From contig CAJOKR010000021.1 of the NCBI GenBank assembly GCA_905235135.1, positions 1-58,027 of the forward strand: DNA of 58,027 nt. The letters are read 5' to 3'. The DNA is from an uncultured Bacteroidales bacterium (GTDB lineage Bacteria; Bacteroidota; Bacteroidia; Bacteroidales; WCHB1-69). Below, one piece after another: positions 1 to 7,212 of this stretch (position 1 is its first letter; each line of letters begins with the position of its first letter). A program made the position numbers and the translations under genes. Under the pieces are notes generated by a model, which saw nothing but the letters and a program-made list of their open reading frames with translations, was not told where the DNA came from and searched no databases.

Positions 1-409
1 TGGACGAACCACCAGCGGACGCATTACGACGCAAGGATACGTCGACTCTTAAGCCTCGTCAACTCGCTCCTCTAAAAAAAGTTGATGCGTAAGCCCTGGG
101 GTGTGGGGGGACGGTCGGAACGCTCGTTGGCTACAGTTATGGAAGCCCTGACGGGCTTGGGGGTGTTTATGGATAACACTCCTATGGATGTTCATCAGTC
201 TGGACCCCCAAAAAAACAAAACATAATAAAACAAATAAGTCACTCTCCTGAACTGATAAGCAGACCTTTAGTCATTACGACGACCGTTGATGGCTGACAC
301 CCAGCAGTTTACAGCGTTTATCCTCCGAAATGGCGGATAATGAGTGAACTAGGAACAGGGAATGGGGAAAACGGGGGCTGAAAACCATTAAAAATTGTTA
401 AAAGTGCAT
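1..409. other. Region without a confident gene
   Basis: No recognisable gene. Frame 3 stays open from the window edge to a stop at 88-90 and frame 1 to a stop at 73-75, so this could be the 3' end of a gene cut by the window edge, but neither peptide (about 25-30 residues) is recognisable. Positions about 147-162 hold a small hairpin (AAGCCC/GGGCTT), and a second GTGTT/AACAC hairpin follows closely. A 71-codon plus-strand reading frame (82-297) shows no family signature and I do not call it. The stretch could hold an unrecognised structured RNA. Confidence 0.35.
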
Positions 410-602
410 TTACCCCTTGACAAAGCCTCCTTTTTTGTGTATATTTGCAAAGTTTTTGGCGTATTCATCATGCCTGCCGCCTGAAATCCGTCCGGCATGA
501 CGCATACCCAAAACTGAAATCTGCTCTTGTGCGGATTTCGACGTTCTTTGACATATTGGAAGATTCATATTAGACAAGAAAGTGACCGGCGGAACCTCCG
601 CA
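410..602 (+). promoter_or_regulatory. Strong orphan promoter and rRNA-leader-like sequence
   Basis: A TTGACA at about 417 and a TATATTTG -7 box at about 440 sit 23 nt apart (start to start), an excellent match to the Bacteroidota housekeeping promoter, with an A/T-rich stretch just upstream. About 100 nt downstream is TTCTTTGACATATTGG (543-558), which resembles the antitermination-type leader found ahead of 16S rRNA genes in this order. No rRNA follows: the transcript would run straight into the 3' end of the convergent acyltransferase gene. Seen: the promoter match and leader-like motif. Inferred: rRNA-type origin. It could equally drive a small RNA of about 150 nt. Confidence 0.5.
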
Positions 603-1445
603 TCACGCCTCTTCCGCGCACGGCCACGGGTTAACCTCAATCCCCGCCATGCGCTGCATCGCCTCGTGGGCTTCGCGGCAGACGCGGTCGAGCTCCTCTT
701 TGCGGTTTGCGCTCTTGTCGAACCAGATTGGCTCGCCCACATGCAACGTCACGCAAGGGGAATTCTTCTTGCCGAAAAGCCGGTATATGCCTCGGCGCTT
801 GCGATAGGTATAGACGAACGGGATGACCGGACGGTCGTACTTGTAGGCCATGGAGAAAGCGCCGCGCTTGAACGGGCGGATGGGGGTGTACATGTTCCAG
901 CGCACGGCCTCGGGGAAGATGATGAACCACATCTTGCGGCGGGCATACTCGTCGAAGGCTTCGTTGTACTTGCGGATGCCCTCGCGGGTTTCGGGAATCG
1001 GCACACCGCCGGCCTGCCAGAGAATCCACCAGCCGTGGCCGTTGAAGTGCTTCGCGAACATCGGGATGCGCACCTGCCGGAACTTCTGGCAGGCCGCGTT
1101 GACCCCTAATGCGTCGAAGACGAACACGTGGTTGCAAACGCAAACCGCGCCGTCTTTGAGCTGTTCTTTGTATTTGCGCAGATTGCCCTCAATCTGTAAC
1201 CCGAAATGACAGCGGTTGTGGGTGGCTACCAAGATCCATTTCGTCACCCAACCCGCAATGACGTTGAGCTTGAAGCGGAGCGAGTCGTCCAAATAGGGGT
1301 AGGTCTCATCGAAGGTGAAACGGCCTTTCGAAGAATCCTCCACCTCCACGTGGATGAGCCGTTGGTGCGGGTCATCGGTCGGGTAGTCGATGCCGATGTC
1401 GGGCACATAGACCCCCTCCTTCACTTTGAACTCGCCGTATTCCAT
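603..1445 (-). CDS. PlsC-type lysophospholipid acyltransferase family protein
   Basis: A 280-residue protein of the 1-acylglycerol-3-phosphate acyltransferase superfamily. It shows the catalytic NHX4D signature (NHVFVFD, near residue 105) and the later FPEA block, a variant of the FPEG substrate-binding motif. Known for the family: transfer of an acyl chain from acyl-ACP or acyl-CoA to a lysolipid or related acceptor at the inner face of the inner membrane. It starts 9 nt after the LolA-like gene and is surely cotranscribed with it. An acyltransferase beside a LolA-like carrier is typical of aryl-polyene and flexirubin loci, so the acceptor may be a specialised lipid rather than phosphatidic acid. 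The ATG at 1443-1445 is the natural start; the hydrophilic N-terminal 60 residues are longer than in bare PlsC. Confidence 0.8.
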   Translation of the reverse strand: MEYGEFKVKEGVYVPDIGIDYPTDDPHQRLIHVEVEDSSKGRFTFDETYPYLDDSLRFKLNVIAGWVTKWILVATHNRCHFGLQIEGNLRKYKEQLKDGAVCVCNHVFVFDALGVNAACQKFRQVRIPMFAKHFNGHGWWILWQAGGVPIPETREGIRKYNEAFDEYARRKMWFIIFPEAVRWNMYTPIRPFKRGAFSMAYKYDRPVIPFVYTYRKRRGIYRLFGKKNSPCVTLHVGEPIWFDKSANRKEELDRVCREAHEAMQRMAGIEVNPWPCAEEA

Positions 1446-1454
1446 GATGGGCTG

Positions 1455-1985
1455 CTATTTCTTGACGAAGTTGGTCATCTTGTAGGTGGTCACCGTGCCG
1501 TTGAACTCCTCGAACACGAGTTCTGAGGGCAGGTTGTCGGACTTGCGGTAGGTAATCACAATCTTGGAGTACCCACGCGGGGCTGCCTTCTTTGCCGTGA
1601 GGGTCACCACTTTGTTGCCACCCTTCTCCGCAACAGAAGCTTCAGCATTGTTCTCGGCCGCAGCCTGTTTCCAATTTCCTGAGATGCAGTTCATTAGCGT
1701 GTTCCGCTGTGCCTTCATCGCGGGGTTCTTCTCGGTGTCCACCACGGATTTCTTGCCCCGCAGGTTGATGGACATGGTTTTGCCGTTGATGATGAAATAG
1801 TCGCCAGCGGGCTTGGTGTAGTTCAGCTCAAACTTGTCGGGCAGTGTGAGCTTGAGGTTGCCTTCTCCCTCGATGGTCTTGCCCGAGGCCTTGATGAACT
1901 TGGTTTCCGTGAAGTGGCACTCCACTCTCTGCGCGGAGGCCGCAAATGTCAACATTGCGATGACGATGGTCAGTAATTTCTTCAT
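1455..1985 (-). CDS. LolA-like outer-membrane lipoprotein carrier
   Basis: A 176-residue exported protein. I chose the ATG at 1983-1985, which begins a clean signal peptide (MKKLLTIVIAMLTFAASAQ); the frame stays open upstream but that adds an implausible leader. The mature part has the LolA pattern: alternating beta strands with phrases like GEGNLKLTLPDKFELNY and DYFIINGKTMSINLRGKK, fitting a half-barrel that binds acyl chains. Known for the family: ferrying lipoproteins, or in polyene clusters perhaps the lipid product, across the periplasm. It has its own TAnnTTTG box just upstream and overlaps nothing, so it and the acyltransferase form a two-gene unit separate from the CHASE2 operon above. 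Assignment rests on pattern similarity, not on a single diagnostic residue. Confidence 0.7.
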   Translation of the reverse strand: MKKLLTIVIAMLTFAASAQRVECHFTETKFIKASGKTIEGEGNLKLTLPDKFELNYTKPAGDYFIINGKTMSINLRGKKSVVDTEKNPAMKAQRNTLMNCISGNWKQAAAENNAEASVAEKGGNKVVTLTAKKAAPRGYSKIVITYRKSDNLPSELVFEEFNGTVTTYKMTNFVKK

Positions 1986-2008
1986 TTTCGATTCAAAAAA
2001 ATTGGCGG

Positions 2009-2016
2009 CAAAAGTA
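2009..2016 (-). promoter_or_regulatory. -7 box (TACTTTTG) for the lolA-like/acyltransferase pair
   Basis: On the minus strand TACTTTTG matches TAnnTTTG and lies about 25 nt before the LolA-like start codon, implying a very short leader. No clear TTG -33 element is visible. Confidence 0.5.
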
Positions 2017-2050
2017 GTAAAAATAACGATATCTCTGACTACATGTTTGA

Positions 2051-3760
2051 TTAGTCTTTCAAACACCTGACGGAGAATCCGCTGGCAACCGGTTCCTTGT
2101 CGTTTCCGACGACGGCGGGCTCATTCCAAAGCAGAAAGATGTTGTAGGCTTCTTGCTCGTTGGCCTTCGAGGAGCTCCAGAACCAAGTTCCTTTGTTGAA
2201 AACACCATATTGGTTGAAGTAAGCGCCAGCCGGCAGAGCTGAGAATCCGGTGAGGTTGTTCTGGGCCGTGTCGTTGCCGATGGCGCACGCCTCCTCTGAC
2301 AGCTCCCAACCCTCCTTTGCGGCGAGGGCCTTGGCGATGTTCTGAGCAGCATCACCGCAGGAATACTCCGGTTGCGAACTGAGGAACGTGAGCAGTTGGG
2401 ACCATTCGTCAAGGGAGGGAACATGCCAACCGGTGGGGCAAATGCTCGTAAACGCGGGGGATTCGGTCTCGTCTCCCGTAAGTTCGCGGGCCGCCGCCCA
2501 GTTGTACAGATAGCCGTAACGCTCCACGTTCAAGGAGTCGCCGTTGGGGTAGTATCTTCGGGACTGCTGGTTGTCGATACGATTGCCGAGGGGTATGGAA
2601 TTTCCGCCGGCGAACTTCGTAGTGCGCAGGTTTTCCTTCATCCAGCATTGGCTGCCTATCAGGACGGTGTGATAGAGGTTACTGTCGGGGTCAAAGATTT
2701 CCAGCTCGCCACAGGGCTGTTCGGGCTCGGCATCAGCTTTGATGAAGTCCATGATGTTCCGTTTCGCTTCTTGTGTGGGAACCTTTGCGGGCATTTCAGC
2801 AGGATCTGGCTTTGCAGGCTTGGCCTTCTCAACCTTCGGCTCAGGCTCAACCGGAGCGGGCTCGGGGATGGGCTCCTCCCTGACTGGCGGTTTGGGCAAG
2901 TACACCACGATTTCCAACGAATCCAGCTCGCGCTTGGTGAGTGTCGGTTGCGAGGGCGTACCTTCCACATTGACCGGAATGTCGGTCAGCGGGACAAAAG
3001 CATTGCGGGCGGCCGGGGTTTTCACGACTTGGTCGTCATCTTCGATAGAACTCTTTTTCTTCTTCTTGCTTTCAAGACAGAAGCCCAGTCCCAGCTTGGC
3101 ACCGTAGCCGAATCCTTGGGCGACTTTCGGACTGCGCACATTGTAGTTGATGACACCCTCGATGGAGAATACGAACCCGTGGATGTGGAACATGAATCCG
3201 GTGGCTACGATGGGACCGTATGCAGTTTCGTCCGCGATGTGCCCCCAGCTTCCTCCCGACGTCTGGTAATTGCTCGTATTCTGGAAATAGCCCGCCCCGA
3301 AATGGAAGGAGGTGGAGCGGTGATAGCGTCCGGTCAGCCCGAACATAGCCTCCAAATAGGAGTGCGTGTTGGTTGACGGGATGCACTGGTTGGGGTTCGC
3401 AATATGGAACGCTCCCTTGAAGTTGAAGTTGGACATCGCGCTCAGATACCAGCCCGAGTATTTCATCGTTCCGAATTTCAGACCAAATGCCATGTTCTTC
3501 GGCTGGAAAAACTTGCCGGTCTGGTAGTACAGCTGCTCTGCATTCACTGTCAAAAATGTGGATACACCCTTCGGCTGGAACTTCGGCTTGTCGCCTGTGA
3601 ATTTCAGGTTCTGTTGGATAGCCCGTCCGCTATACACGTGCGAGGTGTCGCTGCCTAAAGCATTGACGGACAATGATATGAGGGAAAAGATGGCTGTGGC
3701 GCACAGCATCAAGAAATGGGTTCCCGTCCATTTGAAAAGTCCTGTATTCATATTCTTCAT
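2051..3760 (-). CDS. Outer-membrane barrel-like protein with C-terminal FISUMP domain
   Basis: A 569-residue exported protein. After a hydrophobic leader (to about residue 35), residues about 45-230 are rich in alternating aromatic and glycine segments of the kind seen in small outer-membrane beta barrels. A charged, Pro/Glu-rich linker follows (about 230-340), then a FISUMP (Fibrobacter succinogenes major paralogous) domain, with the hallmarks GSQCWMKENLRTT, GYLYNWAAA, CPTGWHVPSLDEW, WFWSSS and FSVRCLKD. I chose ATG at 3758-3760; an upstream TTG overlaps the stop of the preceding gene. It is the third gene of the CHASE2/caspase operon, 7 nt after the caspase-like gene. FISUMP function is unknown; cell-surface display is an inference. 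Confidence 0.75.
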   Translation of the reverse strand: MKNMNTGLFKWTGTHFLMLCATAIFSLISLSVNALGSDTSHVYSGRAIQQNLKFTGDKPKFQPKGVSTFLTVNAEQLYYQTGKFFQPKNMAFGLKFGTMKYSGWYLSAMSNFNFKGAFHIANPNQCIPSTNTHSYLEAMFGLTGRYHRSTSFHFGAGYFQNTSNYQTSGGSWGHIADETAYGPIVATGFMFHIHGFVFSIEGVINYNVRSPKVAQGFGYGAKLGLGFCLESKKKKKSSIEDDDQVVKTPAARNAFVPLTDIPVNVEGTPSQPTLTKRELDSLEIVVYLPKPPVREEPIPEPAPVEPEPKVEKAKPAKPDPAEMPAKVPTQEAKRNIMDFIKADAEPEQPCGELEIFDPDSNLYHTVLIGSQCWMKENLRTTKFAGGNSIPLGNRIDNQQSRRYYPNGDSLNVERYGYLYNWAAARELTGDETESPAFTSICPTGWHVPSLDEWSQLLTFLSSQPEYSCGDAAQNIAKALAAKEGWELSEEACAIGNDTAQNNLTGFSALPAGAYFNQYGVFNKGTWFWSSSKANEQEAYNIFLLWNEPAVVGNDKEPVASGFSVRCLKD

Positions 3761-3767
3761 ATTCGTG

Positions 3768-5627
3768 TTAATCAACGTTAGATCTTAAATACGGCAGTTT
3801 CCGTTTCGCCTTCACGTGGCCCTGCTTGGCGGCCTTTTCGCACCATGACAGGGCAATCTTGTTGTCGGCTTTCGGGACACCTTGTCCATTCGCATAGCAG
3901 TCGCACATGTAGTACTGGGCATCGGCGTGGCCGGCATTTGCGGCCTCTTCGAAGAAGTGTCTGGCGTAGGAGTAGTTCTGCGCTACACCTTCACCGTTGT
4001 AATAGCAGAGTCCCAGATAGTAGCAGGATTCGATATGGCCTTGGTCGGCCGCCCGTTTGAAGTATTCCACCGCCTTGGTGGGGTAGGAGTAGGTCATCAC
4101 CCCGACGCCGTGGTAGTAGCATTTGCCGAGCTCGAACTGCGCCTCGGGCACCTCGTTGTCGGCTGCCAGCTCCAACCATTTCCGGCCCATCTCCTTGCTC
4201 ACGAGGCCGTATTCGCTGTGTGAGCACATGTACCCGGCGTTGTATTGGGCATTCGGGTTGCCCGCGATGGCCGCTTTTTGGAACCAGTCCATGGCGTTCT
4301 CGTAGTCCCCGGCCGCAAAATAGTAGTTGCCGATTTTGTTCTGTGCCTTCGGGAAGCCTTGTCGTGCGGAAAGCAGATACCAACGGAAAGCCTCAATCTG
4401 GTCTTTCCCGCGGTCGTTGAGGCCATACTCGTAGTCCTGTCCTAACTCGAACTGGGCTTCCTTGTTGCCGGTCAGGGCCATGGCATACACATCTGCTTCC
4501 ATCTCTGACGGATCATAATACACATTACGTTCGATAGTGTAAACGTTCTGGCCGTTGATATAGAGGCGGGTGTTCAGCAGCGCATTCGTGTGAATAGGCA
4601 TCTGGCTGCGGTTCGTGACCTTCATCACCTGCTCCTTCACTTGGTTGAAAAGCTCGTCAATGGTCAGGTTGGGAACCTTCAGCGCGTCCACCAGCGCGTT
4701 TGCGTAGGGACCTCCTTGGAGGGAGTTGTTGTCCTGCACATCATCCTGCGCAATCTCGCCCGACCGCGTGGCGAAGGCGATACAGACCCCCTTCGGCGGA
4801 TCCACCGCGGCCATACCTTGGGGCAGGTCCACCGGCAGCTCGCCCGTTCTGACCACCGTCGGGCTGGTGCTCAACCGCATGGAACGGCAGGCATCCAGCA
4901 TCACGATGATGTTTTTACACTTGGATTCCTTGAGCGACTGCAGGAGGATGGTGCTCGACAAACCCGACTGTAAAGCGTCGGCGGCGGTGAAGATGTTGGC
5001 ATCGACGGGGAGAAGCCAGTTTTGCCCGCCGTATTGCATCCCGTGGCCGGAATAATAGACCACCGCCATGTCGTACCGTCCGTCCTTTGCCTTTCCAACG
5101 AAAGCATGCAGAGACTTGTTCATATCCTCCTTGTTGCCGTCATAGACCGTCATCACATCGAAGCCCAGCTCTCTCAGCTCGTTGGCCACCATCTCCGCAT
5201 CGAGTTGGGGATTCTGCAGCAGGGTGTGGTAGGTGTAGTTGGCATTTCCGATGACGAGGGCAATACGCCGTTCCGTGAAAAGGTCGCGGTTCTTTCCGCC
5301 GAACATTCCCCAGGGCACGCCATCCTTGCCCGACAGCCGCACATAATCGGCTATCGAATTGGCGTTTTTGGAGTGGAAGGCGGCGGCAGTGAGTACTCTC
5401 GACTGCTTGCTCTTCATGTTCTGAACACGCATGGAGGAGACCTTGGGGTTCCAATGGATCACCTCGTTGGAGCGGAAAACAGCCCCTTGCTTGTAATACT
5501 TCGTTCCTATCTGGATCGTGGCACTGGTGTCACTCAGCTTCAGAATCCTGTACTGATCGACAGTTTGGCCACACACGCTACTGAACAGCAGCGATAGGAT
5601 CACCATCAGTTGTAATGCTCTTTTCAT
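3768..5627 (-). CDS. Exported caspase-like (peptidase C14) protein with Sel1 repeats
   Basis: A 619-residue protein with a signal peptide (about residues 1-21), a short N-terminal region, a caspase/metacaspase-fold domain (about 120-365) and about six Sel1-like repeats (about 395-610). The catalytic pair is intact: His in YYSGHG (about His195) and Cys in VMLDACR (about Cys247). The fold starts with RRIALVIGNANY, typical of the family. Known: bacterial orthocaspases usually cleave after Arg or Lys; Sel1 repeats bind other proteins. The start at 5625-5627 is preferred over an upstream in-frame codon because it begins the signal peptide. The gene overlaps the CHASE2 gene by 50 nt, pointing to coupled translation. 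Export to the periplasm is predicted by the leader, which has no lipobox. Confidence 0.85.
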   Translation of the reverse strand: MKRALQLMVILSLLFSSVCGQTVDQYRILKLSDTSATIQIGTKYYKQGAVFRSNEVIHWNPKVSSMRVQNMKSKQSRVLTAAAFHSKNANSIADYVRLSGKDGVPWGMFGGKNRDLFTERRIALVIGNANYTYHTLLQNPQLDAEMVANELRELGFDVMTVYDGNKEDMNKSLHAFVGKAKDGRYDMAVVYYSGHGMQYGGQNWLLPVDANIFTAADALQSGLSSTILLQSLKESKCKNIIVMLDACRSMRLSTSPTVVRTGELPVDLPQGMAAVDPPKGVCIAFATRSGEIAQDDVQDNNSLQGGPYANALVDALKVPNLTIDELFNQVKEQVMKVTNRSQMPIHTNALLNTRLYINGQNVYTIERNVYYDPSEMEADVYAMALTGNKEAQFELGQDYEYGLNDRGKDQIEAFRWYLLSARQGFPKAQNKIGNYYFAAGDYENAMDWFQKAAIAGNPNAQYNAGYMCSHSEYGLVSKEMGRKWLELAADNEVPEAQFELGKCYYHGVGVMTYSYPTKAVEYFKRAADQGHIESCYYLGLCYYNGEGVAQNYSYARHFFEEAANAGHADAQYYMCDCYANGQGVPKADNKIALSWCEKAAKQGHVKAKRKLPYLRSNVD

Positions 5628-6957
5628 GTTTGTTGGATATTTGTATGATAAAATTAATGACAATTGTGATGAACATGATGGGGAAGGTGATGTTGAACCT
5701 CATCTGGAAGAATCGGTAGAAGAGGAACGTCACCAAGTACAGCAGCCCGACTGAACCGAGCCAGCGCACGGCAGACAGCAGCGATTGTGCGACTTTGTTG
5801 TCCTTGTATTCCGGCTTGTTCGCGACGCCGTCAATATAAAATAGGAAGTAGATGATTAGCATGTAACCGATAACGCTGAGGAAAATGTAAGTCCAGCTGA
5901 GAATGTGATGCCCTCCGACCAAATACTTGAAGGCCATCCAGGTGATATAGGCACCGGGCACTTTCCCCACGTAAGTGTCATGGATGTCGTTTTCGAAGTC
6001 TGCCACCACGATGTACCTCCCATCCATGTCGGCGTTCCAGTCCCGCCCGTCCAGGAGCAGGAAGTCCGCCCCCAAATCCTCGTAGTAGGGGTAGGAGGCC
6101 ATATAGTCGAAAAGGGTCATGTCGTTGTCTTCCTCCGGGGCAGGCAGATTCATGATGCTGTAGATGTTCCCTGTGATGTACAGCATGGGGGCGTTCGCGC
6201 ACAGATGGTGATCGCTGAAATAGACGGGTATGTCGCCCCATTGCTCTATGGAGGTGGGCTGGCCCAAACAGTCGTCATACATCTTGAGGGCGAGCGACGG
6301 TCGTTTATTCTGCAGGAACGTGTATCTGGAGAAATTGGTGAGATTCCCCTTGATCTGGTAATCGGACATTCCCACAAAAGGACGCAGCACCGTATCGGCA
6401 ATCTGGTCGTCTTCCTCCCCGTAGTAATGATGGGCAATCACGATGTTGGGCATCCGAGCAATCTGATGGAAAAGGCTGTCGTCGTATTCCGTCTGCAAAT
6501 CCCTGTCGAAGCGGATATCCATCATGATGAATTTGTACTTCACACTGTCGTCCTCAATCTTGCGGAGGAACTGCAGCAGTTTCCGGCGGTCGGTGATGTC
6601 GGTGTTCCCCGCATCGTGGTCGTCGGGGTTGACATACACCAACTGACGGTCGTGGCTGATGTTGATAAAGCACACGTTGGTGTCGTACGCTTTGGTTTTC
6701 GGTTGGAAGGGCCGTTCCAAATAGTAGAACAGTCTGGAGTCTTCAAGCTTGTTATAGGGTTGGTTGTCAAGTACGTAGCATATCGCACTGAGGACTAAGG
6801 CACACACAAACGCCACCGTCCACCGCTTTTGTGATGTATCTGTAAGCCAGTGGAAAACGTCGGATAACTTGGCCGATAAACGTGAGAAAAACTTATGTAT
6901 TTTGGAATTTTCTACGCGGGAAGTCATCCAGTCGAAAAGTCTCTTAAGCCAACTCAT
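5578..6957 (-). CDS. CHASE2-type transmembrane sensor protein
   Basis: A 459-residue membrane protein. One membrane segment (about 46-65) is followed by a large extracytoplasmic domain (about 66-345) and three closely spaced C-terminal membrane segments. The domain has the CHASE2 layout: an early ISHDRQLVYV strand, a central MMDIRFDRD segment and the characteristic end GRYIVVADF, HDTYVGKVPGAYITWMAF. Known: CHASE2 is an extracellular sensory domain usually fused to kinases, cyclases or CHAT proteases. Here nothing catalytic follows the last membrane helix, only about 20 residues, so output would have to pass to a partner. The obvious one is the exported caspase-like protein encoded by the overlapping downstream gene. 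Confidence 0.75.
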   Translation of the reverse strand: MSWLKRLFDWMTSRVENSKIHKFFSRLSAKLSDVFHWLTDTSQKRWTVAFVCALVLSAICYVLDNQPYNKLEDSRLFYYLERPFQPKTKAYDTNVCFINISHDRQLVYVNPDDHDAGNTDITDRRKLLQFLRKIEDDSVKYKFIMMDIRFDRDLQTEYDDSLFHQIARMPNIVIAHHYYGEEDDQIADTVLRPFVGMSDYQIKGNLTNFSRYTFLQNKRPSLALKMYDDCLGQPTSIEQWGDIPVYFSDHHLCANAPMLYITGNIYSIMNLPAPEEDNDMTLFDYMASYPYYEDLGADFLLLDGRDWNADMDGRYIVVADFENDIHDTYVGKVPGAYITWMAFKYLVGGHHILSWTYIFLSVIGYMLIIYFLFYIDGVANKPEYKDNKVAQSLLSAVRWLGSVGLLYLVTFLFYRFFQMRFNITFPIMFITIVINFIIQISNKHEKSITTDGDPIAAVQ

Positions 6958-6980
6958 AGGATTTTGTCATCCATATTGGC

Positions 6981-6988
6981 CAAAGATA
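6981..6988 (-). promoter_or_regulatory. -7 box (TATCTTTG) for the CHASE2/caspase/FISUMP operon
   Basis: A perfect TAnnTTTG on the minus strand, 24 nt before the CHASE2 start codon. The predicted leader is under 20 nt with no obvious Shine-Dalgarno sequence, as is common in this phylum. Confidence 0.55.
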
Positions 6989-7114
6989 GCGTCGCCTGCA
7001 TTCTGAAAAAGTCCTTAGTAAAACTACAACCCATATAAATGCCTGTTAGTGAATAAAATACGGTTCAAAAAAACTTATTGTCTGACATCTGATACGGCAA
7101 TAACAATAATCTGC

Positions 7115-7172
7115 AAAAATAAAAAAAAATGCAGCATCCGGCGGTTTTTTTAGAAAAAATCCTGCCGGATGC
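7115..7172 (-). terminator. Terminator of the MMPL exporter gene
   Basis: A 9-bp perfect stem, GCATCCGGC at 7134-7142 against 7164-7172, followed on the minus strand by a long run of T (A-rich 7115-7130 on the plus strand). It lies 41 nt past the exporter stop and insulates the CHASE2 operon promoter. Confidence 0.8.
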
Positions 7173-7212
7173 CGTAGATTTTTTTACAAGTTTACAGCTC
7201 GCTAATCGCAGC

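Noticed and set aside
82..297. 71-codon plus-strand frame near the left edge
   Set aside because: No recognisable domain, no promoter at a fitting distance, and hairpins within it; left as undetermined.
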